This document shows, piece by piece, positions 1 through 6,158 of a stretch of 12,163 bases of DNA (positions within the stretch are counted from its first letter, which is position 1; each line of letters opens with the position of its first letter). A program made the translations under genes and the position numbers. The notes below the pieces were generated by a model that was given only the letters and a program-made list of their open reading frames with translations, had not been told where the DNA came from and did no database searches. Source of the DNA: Rhodoferax sp. (GTDB lineage: Bacteria > Pseudomonadota > Gammaproteobacteria > Burkholderiales > Burkholderiaceae_C); contig JAJAZK010000528.1 of assembly GCA_026785765.1 (NCBI GenBank), positions 1-12,163 on the forward strand. The letters run 5' to 3'.

Positions 1-3000
1 CCTGGTCAGCTAAGGTTTTGCGCACCACATGCTCTTGCTCGGTGAAGGGGGGGGGTGTAAACGGCGTCACGCCGATGGTACCAATGCCCCGGTCGCCGCG
101 CAGCATGGGCGCGATCAGCATCGAGAAATTGCCGACGGTGCGCCCCATCGAACGCATGCCTTCCGGCACCTTGGGGCCGTGCAGGATGTCGGGGTAGTGG
201 ATGACGCGGCGCTTGTGGATCGGGTAAGACTGGTACGACTGGGCCAGCGGCCGCGGGAATCCGCGGTTGAGTGTGGCCAGGATGCCGGCCTCATCACCAC
301 CCGCCGAACCACTGTTAGCCTCGCTCGCCTGCGCCGCCCCGTGGTAGACCATGCCGTTGTCGTCTACCAGCGAGATGATCGCGTTGTCGCCGCCAAACAG
401 CCGCTGGCAACTGCGCACGATGGCCTTGAACACCGGTGCCGCGTCTTCCACCGAACTGCTGATCACGTTGAGCACCTCGGCAGAAGCCGTTTGCTGCTCC
501 AGCGCCTCCTGGGTCTCTTCGAACAGGCGCACGTTCTGGATCGCAATGGCGGCCTGATCGGCGAAAGTCTTGAGCAGAGCGAACGCCTTCTTGGGAAATT
601 CGCCAGGTTCATGGCGTGCCACGCCAATGGCGCCGATGACTTTCGTGCCCTGAAACATGGGCACCGCCATCATGCTGCGCAACTCGGCAGCGCCCATTTC
701 CGCCTTGAGCTGGTATCCGGGTTCCACCCGGTTGTCGAAAATCTGCACCGGAGCGCGCGCCAGAATGCAGCGGCCGTTGATCGAACCGGAATCCGCCTTG
801 CGCGGAAAAGACGAGCGCATGATCGCTTCGGCTTGTTTCGAGGTGCCGTGGTAACCGACCAGGTGCAGATTTTCACCTTCAAAACGCGTCGTGAAGCCCA
901 GCGCCGCGCCGCACAGCACGCGGGCCCTCTCCGCGATGGCATCGAACACCGGTTGCACGTCTGTGGGCGACTCGCTGATGACGGTCAGGATGTCCGCCGT
1001 CGCGGTCTGCCGCTCCAGTGCTTCCTGCGTTTCATGGAACAGGCGCACGTTCACGATCGCAATCTCGGCCTGGTTGACGAAGGACTGCAGCACGGCAATC
1101 TCCTTGGCCGTGAAGGCGCGTGCGATGGTGCGCGTCACAATCAGCGCGGCAAGGCACTCATCGCCACGCATCATCGGCAGCATCAGCGCTGAGCGGGTAC
1201 CGGTCTCGTCATACACGGCCTGTTCATGGGGCGGAAGGTCGATCGCCGACCAGTCCGGTATGTGCAGCACGGCTTTGCTGACGATCACGCGCGACGGAAA
1301 GTTGGCGGCGGCGTCGATCGGGTGGGTCTTTGCCGATGGTTCACGCTTGAATTCGGCACCATGCCGAAAAACCATCTGGCGCATGCTGATGCCTTCTCGA
1401 CAGACCACACTGGCGAGGGCTATGCCTTCTGACAACTCCCAGGCCATCTCCACGATGGCAACGAAGACTGGCTGCACATCGGTGGGCGACTCACTGATCA
1501 CCTTCAGGATGGCGGCACTGGCCGTCTGCTGCTGCAGCGCTTCGCGGGTTTCGTTGAACAGGCGCACGTTCTCGATGGCGATCTCGGCCTGATCGACGAA
1601 GGATTGCAAAAGCGCGATCTCCTTCTCGCTGAATGCCTTCACCGCGGTGCGCATCACGGTCATCACGCCTATGCATTCCTCGCCGCGCAGCATCGGCAAC
1701 ATCAACGACGAGCGGATGCCGTCGACTTCAAAAACGCGTTTCTCGAAATCCGGCAGTGCATAGGCGCCCCAGTCGGGCACGTGCAGGGCTTTCCCGCTCA
1801 GGAAGACGCGGGCGGGCAGGCCTGCAGTCGGGTCGATGGGGTGACGGATGCCGGTCGGTTTCCGCCCCGCATGGGCTCCGAAGGAGATCGCCCCCACCTT
1901 GTAGCTGTCACCGTCGCGGCGCATCACCGCCGCACCGGCAATGTCCAGCAGGCGCGAGGACGTCTTCAGAATCGAGTCAAACACCGGCTGCACGTCATCG
2001 GGCGATTCGCTGATGACCTTGAGCACCTCGGCAGAGGCCGTCTGGTAGTCCAGTGCCTCGCGGGTCTCATTGAACAGGCGCACATTCTCGATCGCGATCA
2101 CGGCCTGGTCGGCGAAAGTGCGCGCCAGCACGATTTCCTGCTCGGAAAATACCCCTGTGGCGGCGCGGAGCACTGCCAGCGACCCGATCGCCTGGTCTCC
2201 CTTCATCATCGGTACAAACAAGGCAGAGTGGTAGCCCAGCGCCAGGGCAAGCTGCGGCATACGCGGGAACTCTTGCGACCCCACCTTCGTGTCCGACACC
2301 GCGATCAAGCGCGCATCCAGAATGCACGCGCCGGCACCGCTGCCCCGATCCAGCGGCCAGGGCACCAGGAAACCACCCTCGCTGGCGGACGTGCCATCGC
2401 GCGCGAACGCCACAGTCTCGATCATGCCCTCGTTCGGCATGGCGAGCGCTACCGCCCTGCCCTTGAACAGGGTCTGGCAGCTGCGCACGATAGCATCGAA
2501 CACCGGCTGGGTGTCGGTGACCGAGGCGCTGATAACGCGCAGCACATCCGAGGTCGCCGTCTGTTGCGCAAGTGCCTGTCTGGTCTCGTTGAACAGGCGC
2601 ACATTCTCGATCGCAATCACGGCCTGGTCGCCGAAGGTGGTGAGCAGGTCAATCTGCTGCCCGGTAAAGGCGCGGGTCGCGCCAAGCCGGGCGATCGTCA
2701 GCACCAGTACGATCTCGCCGTCCCTGAGCAGCGGCACGCTGAGCATGGTGTGAAAGGTCGCGGCACTGGCCAGATCGGGTCGGTAGCCAGTGTCTTTTTG
2801 CAAGTCCTCCAGCTGGAGCACGCGCCGCTCCTGGATCACGCGCCCGGTCAGTGACCCATCTCCAGCGCGGATCGGCCGGGCCTTCAGCGCAGCCAAAAAG
2901 CCGCTCGGCATGTTGTAGGGTGCGACTGGCACGAAGCCACCGTCGCCCGTCGGACGGAACAGCACCGCGGCGTCCACTCCGCAAAACCGGGACGCACTCT

Positions 3001-3643
3001 CGGTCAGGGTTTGCAGCACTACATCGAGGTCGAAAGTCGAGCGGCTGATCAGTTTGAGAACTTCAGCGGTGGCAGTCTGGCGCTCCAGCGCGGTATTCAG
3101 CGCAACCGACGTTTGCTCCTTTCCCGCCTCCAGGGCGTGAGTGCGGCGCGCGCCATCCAGAGCCAATGCCACCTGCACACCAAGCGCTTCCAGCAGCTCA
3201 AGCGCCTGGTCGTCGAATCGTCCGATCGACCCTTGCACATCGCCATACAAAAACCCGATGGGCTTGCGGCCAATCAGCAAGGGAGCGACCAAGCACGAGC
3301 GCTGGGCTGCCGGACTGGCGCCGTCGGGCCCATGCCGCAGCCTTGCTCTGCCGGTGCGGCTGGCTTCGCCGAGCCAGGGAAGAATGGCCTGCAACAGTTC
3401 GGCCTGCTTTTCTCCCGCTGGCAGATGCGAGGCAGCCACATGCATGCCGTCTGGCGCTTGCCGCACCAGCAGCACACGTTGCGCGCGCAGCAGACGCGCC
3501 ACCTCTTGGACCACAAAGTCTTCGCGCGCGGCCAGGCTGGTTCGACCATGCAGGCGCGCACTGAATCGGTTGAGCTGCCGAACGGTCCATGCGCCTGGTA
3601 CGCGGCGCACTGGCCGCGCCGCAGTTTTGTCCTTGATCGCCAT
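1..3643 (-). CDS. Giant multi-GAF sensor protein (C-terminus beyond left edge)
   Basis: The frame is open from ATG at 3643 to the window edge: 1214 residues, no stop. A ribosome site AAGGAA (complement of 3652-3657) lies 8 bases before the ATG and fixes the start. A degenerate GAF domain (about residues 25-165) is followed by six GAF domains (about 200-355, 375-528, 548-700, 720-873, 892-1045, 1065 to the edge). Each of the first five recognisable ones ends in a helix with ADQA.IAI.NVRLF or a close variant (GDQ, VDQ, VNQ); VRLF falls at residues 348, 521, 693, 866 and 1038. An amphipathic linker ET..AL..QTA...VL.VIS follows, probably a signalling coiled coil. No signal peptide or membrane segment is seen, so a cytoplasmic protein is likely. 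In known families such arrays feed a histidine kinase, a nucleotide cyclase or a diguanylate cyclase; which one applies here cannot be seen. Ligands are unknown. The gene is divergent from the hydrolase at 3810. Confidence 0.93.
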   Translation of the reverse strand, partial: MAIKDKTAARPVRRVPGAWTVRQLNRFSARLHGRTSLAAREDFVVQEVARLLRAQRVLLVRQAPDGMHVAASHLPAGEKQAELLQAILPWLGEASRTGRARLRHGPDGASPAAQRSCLVAPLLIGRKPIGFLYGDVQGSIGRFDDQALELLEALGVQVALALDGARRTHALEAGKEQTSVALNTALERQTATAEVLKLISRSTFDLDVVLQTLTESASRFCGVDAAVLFRPTGDGGFVPVAPYNMPSGFLAALKARPIRAGDGSLTGRVIQERRVLQLEDLQKDTGYRPDLASAATFHTMLSVPLLRDGEIVLVLTIARLGATRAFTGQQIDLLTTFGDQAVIAIENVRLFNETRQALAQQTATSDVLRVISASVTDTQPVFDAIVRSCQTLFKGRAVALAMPNEGMIETVAFARDGTSASEGGFLVPWPLDRGSGAGACILDARLIAVSDTKVGSQEFPRMPQLALALGYHSALFVPMMKGDQAIGSLAVLRAATGVFSEQEIVLARTFADQAVIAIENVRLFNETREALDYQTASAEVLKVISESPDDVQPVFDSILKTSSRLLDIAGAAVMRRDGDSYKVGAISFGAHAGRKPTGIRHPIDPTAGLPARVFLSGKALHVPDWGAYALPDFEKRVFEVDGIRSSLMLPMLRGEECIGVMTVMRTAVKAFSEKEIALLQSFVDQAEIAIENVRLFNETREALQQQTASAAILKVISESPTDVQPVFVAIVEMAWELSEGIALASVVCREGISMRQMVFRHGAEFKREPSAKTHPIDAAANFPSRVIVSKAVLHIPDWSAIDLPPHEQAVYDETGTRSALMLPMMRGDECLAALIVTRTIARAFTAKEIAVLQSFVNQAEIAIVNVRLFHETQEALERQTATADILTVISESPTDVQPVFDAIAERARVLCGAALGFTTRFEGENLHLVGYHGTSKQAEAIMRSSFPRKADSGSINGRCILARAPVQIFDNRVEPGYQLKAEMGAAELRSMMAVPMFQGTKVIGAIGVARHEPGEFPKKAFALLKTFADQAAIAIQNVRLFEETQEALEQQTASAEVLNVISSSVEDAAPVFKAIVRSCQRLFGGDNAIISLVDDNGMVYHGAAQASEANSGSAGGDEAGILATLNRGFPRPLAQSYQSYPIHKRRVIHYPDILHGPKVPEGMRSMGRTVGNFSMLIAPMLRGDRGIGTIGVTPFTPPPFTEQEHVVRKTLADQ
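47..55 (-). repeat. Nine-base C tract inside the GAF gene
   Basis: Nine consecutive G on the plus strand read as three CCC proline codons in the sixth recognisable GAF domain. The frame is coherent on both sides (GTIGV before; FTEQE and LADQ after), so the nine-base length is the in-frame one. A gain or loss of one base would shift the frame and truncate the protein before its output domain. Confidence 0.85.
2071..2116 (-). repeat. Near-identical direct repeat in the GAF array, copy A
   Basis: This 46-base stretch encodes the FADQAVIAIENVRLF helix closing the second recognisable GAF domain. It matches 2590-2635 at 44 of 46 positions (my alignment by eye). The two copies are offset by 519 bases, an exact multiple of three, so recombination between them would remove or add one whole GAF unit without breaking the frame. 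Confidence 0.85.
2590..2635 (-). repeat. Near-identical direct repeat in the GAF array, copy B
   Basis: Partner of the repeat at 2071-2116; it closes the first recognisable GAF domain, with VRLF at residues 348-351. The only two mismatches are single bases. More diverged copies of the same segment lie near 1037 and 1556 and, weaker, near 521. Confidence 0.85.
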
Positions 3644-3797
3644 GTAAGGAGTTCCTTGAATCAGACAGCTACCGCAGTCCCCCGCAGGGTGAAAATCAGT
3701 GTAGCCGTGTTAAGGGTCGACGCCTCATGGCTTCTACCGAGTCGGCGGGCGGCGGCAGAGGCGCACAATGCGCTGAATTTCAACCAACCGCAGCACC

Positions 3798-3803
3798 AAG
3801 GAG
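3798..3803 (+). promoter_or_regulatory. Ribosome binding site of the hydrolase gene
   Basis: AAGGAG lies six bases before the ATG at 3810, a strong Shine-Dalgarno match that fixes the start. The 166-base gap 3644-3809 must also hold promoters for both divergent genes. I saw no convincing -35/-10 pair in it; CACAAT near 3770 is the only -10-like string ahead of the hydrolase gene, and it lacks a partner. Confidence 0.8.
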
Positions 3804-3809
3804 CAAGCC

Positions 3810-4502
3810 ATGGGAATGATGATTCTGTACAAACGGCAGGACGGTCAGAGCGTCGACGGTTACCTCGCCGAACCAGCATCCGGGTACAAGGCGCCAGGCA
3901 TCGTCGTGATTCAGGAATGGTGGGGCCTGAACGACCAGATCAAGGGCGTGGCCGACACTCTGGCCGCCCAGGGCTACCGGGCTCTGGTGCCGGATCTGTA
4001 CCGCGGCAAGGTGGCGCTGGCCGCTAACGAGGCCGAGCATCTGATGAACGAGCTCAACTTCGGCGATGCCGCCGGGCAGGACGTGCGCGGCGCCGTGGCC
4101 CACCTCAAGGGCTCGGGCAGCGCCAAGGTCGGTGTCACCGGTTTTTGCATGGGTGGCGCGCTGACGCTGCTGTCCAGCGTATTCGCACCCGAACTCGATG
4201 CCGGCGTGGCCTGGTACGGCTACCCGCCGCTGGACTATATCGACGCCAGCAAGATCAAGATCCCGCTGATGGGACACTGGGCCATAGAAGACGTGCCCTT
4301 CCCCATCGCCGAGGTGGCTGAGCTGGAAAACAAGCTCAGCGCCGCGGGTGTGAGCTTTGAGTTCCACCGCTACCAGGCCAAACACGCCTTCGCCAACGAA
4401 ACGGCGGATTCCAAGGGCTTGGCCATGTTGAAGTACGACCCGGTGGCAGCCAAGCTGGCGTGGGAGCGGACGATGGGGTTTTTTGGCAAGCACTTGAAAT
4501 AG
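3810..4502 (+). CDS. Dienelactone hydrolase family protein
   Basis: A 230-residue alpha/beta hydrolase of the usual family length. The family triad is visible: nucleophile Cys113 in GFCMGG (111-116), Asp161 in AIEDVPFP, and His192 in KHAF. Glu36 in QEWWGL matches the conserved glutamate that controls the cysteine in Pseudomonas dienelactone hydrolase. The N-terminal PGIVVIQEWWGLN block and PDLYRGK (61-67) are also typical. There is no signal peptide, so it is cytoplasmic. Characterised members open dienelactone to maleylacetate in chlorocatechol breakdown, but many lone genomic copies have other or unknown substrates, and no chlorocatechol genes are seen here. It is probably monocistronic. 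A partial copy of its 3' end (4431-4469) recurs at 5350-5388. Confidence 0.93.
   Translation: MGMMILYKRQDGQSVDGYLAEPASGYKAPGIVVIQEWWGLNDQIKGVADTLAAQGYRALVPDLYRGKVALAANEAEHLMNELNFGDAAGQDVRGAVAHLKGSGSAKVGVTGFCMGGALTLLSSVFAPELDAGVAWYGYPPLDYIDASKIKIPLMGHWAIEDVPFPIAEVAELENKLSAAGVSFEFHRYQAKHAFANETADSKGLAMLKYDPVAAKLAWERTMGFFGKHLK
4431..4469 (+). repeat. Hydrolase 3'-end segment, source copy
   Basis: Codes for residues 208-220 (KYDPVAAKLAWER) of the dienelactone hydrolase. It matches 5350-5388 at 35 of 39 bases without gaps, in the same orientation, 919 bases apart. The phd-like/vapC module lies between the two copies. Confidence 0.88.
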
Positions 4503-4596
4503 CCGTGGCCGCCCTTGACGGGACGGCAGACTGACGAGCCATGGACATCTCACCGAAGTCAAGTTAGCCGAGTCTGTAATTTGGTCTAATCGAAGC

Positions 4597-4600
4597 GAGG
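4597..4600 (+). promoter_or_regulatory. Ribosome binding site deciding the antitoxin start
   Basis: GAGG lies eight bases before ATG 4609 but only two bases before the in-frame GTG at 4603, so ATG 4609 is the better start. I found no clear promoter between 4503 and 4596; TCTAAT (4585-4590) and TGTAAT (4575-4580) are -10-like but lack good -35 partners. Confidence 0.6.
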
Positions 4601-4608
4601 GCGTGCCC

Positions 4609-4854
4609 ATGAATCTTGAAATCGGATCGTACGAAGCCAAGACCAAGCTGCCCGAACTGTTGCGCGGCATCCTCGCGGGAAACAGCTACACGATCACCTT
4701 GCGCGGCGAGCCGGTTGCGGATTTGATTCCCGCCCGGAGCAACAAAAGTAGCTATGCGGTGGCTGCCATCCTGCAGATGCGCAACCTGATGTTGAGCGCA
4801 GCTCCAGTCAAGGGTTTGGATTTGAGGGCGCTGATCAACGAGGGGCGCGCGTGA
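4609..4854 (+). CDS. Phd/YefM-like antitoxin
   Basis: An 81-residue protein. The first 40 residues (IGSYEAKTKLPELL, then a basic-hydrophobic stretch ending TLRGEPVADLIP) are the classic Phd/YefM fold, which dimerises and binds its own promoter. Residues 45-81 should be the flexible tail that wraps the toxin. The next gene, 34 bases downstream, encodes a PIN-domain toxin, so this is the antitoxin of a type II module. Phd-like antitoxins paired with PIN toxins are well known. Autoregulation is expected from the family, but I could not point to an operator. The name vapB would be acceptable by partner; by fold it is Phd-like. Confidence 0.88.
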   Translation: MNLEIGSYEAKTKLPELLRGILAGNSYTITLRGEPVADLIPARSNKSSYAVAAILQMRNLMLSAAPVKGLDLRALINEGRA

Positions 4855-4888
4855 GCGCCGCCGCAGCCCGCAGGGTGAAGGTTGCCCA

Positions 4889-5314
4889 ATGAGCTTCGTG
4901 CTCGACAATTCGGTCGCTATGTGCTGGCTCCTCAATGACGGCCGAACTGCCGATGTGGCGTATGCAAGGATGACTCTGGACGCCCTTGAACAGGCATCCG
5001 CGCGGTTACCCAGCCTATGGGCACTGGAGGCCGCCAACGTTATTGCCAAGGCCGAAGCAAGGAGCCTGGTTGCCGAATCCCGAACACGGGCGTTCATAGC
5101 GGTACTGATGCGGCTGAACATCAATTCCGACACGCAGACTGCCGACAAAGCACTGCATGACACCCTCCATCTGGCACGCCGCTACAAACTCTCCGCCCAT
5201 GATTTGGCTTACCTCGAGCTCGCGCTACGGGAAGGCCTGCCATTGGCCACTCTGGATGCCGACTTGGGAAAGGCGGCCCTGAAGGCTGGCGTAAAACGGT
5301 TTCACGCAACTTGA
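4889..5314 (+). CDS. vapC: PIN-domain toxin, VapC family
   Basis: A 141-residue PIN nuclease of normal VapC length. The four acidic residues expected to hold Mg2+ are present: Asp6 (VLDNS), Glu47 (ALEAAN), Asp105 (SAHDLAYLELA) and Asp123 (ATLDADL), with Asp125 close by, so the active site looks intact. VapC toxins cleave tRNA or rRNA in the cytoplasm and are held by the cognate antitoxin; this one's RNA target is not predictable. GAAGG (4877-4881) lies seven bases before the ATG. It is co-transcribed with the Phd-like gene and faces the second toxin gene tail to tail across 85 bases. Confidence 0.93.
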   Translation: MSFVLDNSVAMCWLLNDGRTADVAYARMTLDALEQASARLPSLWALEAANVIAKAEARSLVAESRTRAFIAVLMRLNINSDTQTADKALHDTLHLARRYKLSAHDLAYLELALREGLPLATLDADLGKAALKAGVKRFHAT

Positions 5315-5334
5315 TGCTGTGGGGTGGCTGGAGC

Positions 5335-5388
5335 AGGCTGGGGACGATCAAGTACGACGCGGTGGCAGCCGAGCTGGCTTGGGATCGG
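5335..5388 (+). pseudogene. Remnant of a dienelactone hydrolase gene 3' end
   Basis: Read in the frame of 5335, this stretch gives RLGTIKYDAVAAELAWDR, aligned with hydrolase residues 203-220; 11 of 18 residues are identical. The 39 bases from 5350 match the intact gene at 35 positions, and three of the four differences change an amino acid. After 5388 similarity stops and the expected tail (TMGFFGKHLK) is missing. There is no start codon or upstream part of the gene, so it is non-coding debris left by a duplication or by insertion of foreign DNA at the hydrolase 3' end. Confidence 0.8.
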
Positions 5389-5399
5389 CCCGGCGGCGC

Positions 5400-5831
5400 T
5401 CAGAGAAGCTTGAGATGTTTCGCCGTTGCCCCGCGCACCGCGCTCGAGGCGACACGGTGGTCAAAGGTAGCCAGTGCCCCGCCATGGTGGACAGCCAATG
5501 CCAGCAGGTAGGCATCGGTGATCTGGTTGTGCCCCATGATGTGAGACCAGTTCAAGACAGACGAATCTCGCAGGCTGAGGTTACACGGCCAGAACGTGTG
5601 GTTCACGTCGCCGCAGGCCAGCGCGAGCTTTTGCCGCACGGCTTCAAAGCCCGGTGGCGCGCGGTTGGCATAACCCGGCAGGTTTAGCACCCGAAGAACG
5701 CCGTTTTCTGTCAAGGCACAACTTGCAACAGCCAGCCTGGGTTGCCGAAAAAGTTTCAGTGCCTCCGAATTGTGGATATGCGCGTCGTCGAACAGCGCCA
5801 CCCACACGTTGACGTCGAGCAGCAGGCGCAC
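5400..5831 (-). CDS. vapC: PIN-domain toxin, VapC family (second module)
   Basis: A 143-residue PIN nuclease starting at GTG 5831, three bases after the antitoxin stop codon. The sequence GAGGGG upstream, inside the antitoxin gene, is a plausible ribosome site. The acidic set is complete: Asp6 (LLLDVNVW), Glu42 (LTENGV), Asp106 (QITDAYLLALA) and Asp124 (ATFDHRV). The ITDAYLLALA block marks a VapC branch different from the toxin at 4889, and the two proteins share little beyond the catalytic residues, so they are not a recent duplication. RNase activity against tRNA or rRNA is expected from the family. The tight coupling to the upstream gene shows a two-gene operon. Confidence 0.93.
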   Translation of the reverse strand: MRLLLDVNVWVALFDDAHIHNSEALKLFRQPRLAVASCALTENGVLRVLNLPGYANRAPPGFEAVRQKLALACGDVNHTFWPCNLSLRDSSVLNWSHIMGHNQITDAYLLALAVHHGGALATFDHRVASSAVRGATAKHLKLL

Positions 5832-5834
5832 TGC

Positions 5835-6074
5835 TCAAATCCCCTCTTCGTCCATCAGCCGGCGCACGTGTTCTGTGGTGACGATCTGGTCGCGCGCTGG
5901 CAAGACCGAATAGCGACTCTTGAATACGGATTTCGTCGCCGGCTGTTGCATTTGAAAGCGCGCCCCTTGCCGCGCGAGGCGCGAAACTGCCTCGCCCAGA
6001 GACACCTTGTCTCGTGCCGCGTACTGGCGCGCAATCAATACCACGTCGTCAGACAGGGCCAAGGTGGTTCTCAT
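5835..6074 (-). CDS. vapB: VapB-like ribbon-helix-helix antitoxin
   Basis: A 79-residue protein if started at ATG 6074; an upstream in-frame ATG at 6086 would add four residues. The later start is preferred because the only good ribosome site, GGAG, overlaps the first ATG and sits six bases before the second. The N-terminus MRTTLALSDDVV followed by helices (about 11-38) fits a ribbon-helix-helix DNA-binding domain. The rest, ending in a charged tail (VRRLMDEEGI), should bind the toxin. It precedes the PIN toxin by three bases. Autorepression through repeats at 6102-6134 is inferred. Confidence 0.88.
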   Translation of the reverse strand: MRTTLALSDDVVLIARQYAARDKVSLGEAVSRLARQGARFQMQQPATKSVFKSRYSVLPARDQIVTTEHVRRLMDEEGI

Positions 6075-6080
6075 GTGCAA

Positions 6081-6084
6081 CTCC
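6081..6084 (-). promoter_or_regulatory. Ribosome binding site deciding the vapB start
   Basis: GGAG on the minus strand lies six bases before ATG 6074 and overlaps the alternative ATG at 6086. This geometry favours the inner start. Confidence 0.65.
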
Positions 6085-6101
6085 ATGCATTGTCAAGAAA
6101 A

Positions 6102-6136
6102 GATGCCATCGCATCAATTCCGCACTTTAGCATCAA
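6102..6136 (-). promoter_or_regulatory. Candidate autoregulatory operator of the vapBC module
   Basis: Between the vapB start and the cyclase stop codon lies the dyad gatgc-catc-gcatc (6102-6115) plus a further gcatcaa at 6130-6136, repeating the one at 6111-6117 with a 19-base offset. Three spaced half-sites just upstream of a ribbon-helix-helix antitoxin gene suit cooperative binding by antitoxin dimers. The -10/-35 elements are not clear, so the promoter itself is unproven. Confidence 0.45.
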
Positions 6137-6158
6137 ATGTACGTTGTTGCCAGCCTGC

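Noticed and set aside
290..301. A GGDE string in the last GAF unit, suggesting a diguanylate cyclase GGDEF motif
   Set aside because: It sits in a Ser/Gly/Ala-rich insertion of a GAF domain with none of the other GGDEF-domain features around it; chance.
29..1192. Long plus-strand open frame (387 codons) opposite the GAF gene
   Set aside because: The minus-strand frame over the same bases encodes a clear GAF array; the plus-strand product is rich in Arg, His and Gln with no recognisable domain, as expected for antisense of high-GC coding DNA.
1604..2854. Second long plus-strand open frame (416 codons) opposite the GAF gene
   Set aside because: It shows weak internal repetition (LIEQAHILDR), but this is only the mirror of the VRLFNE repeats on the true coding strand.
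6092..6097. Perfect TTGACA -35 hexamer (minus strand) just before vapB
   Set aside because: A -10 placed 16-18 bases on would fall inside the vapB coding region, and the sequence there does not resemble one.
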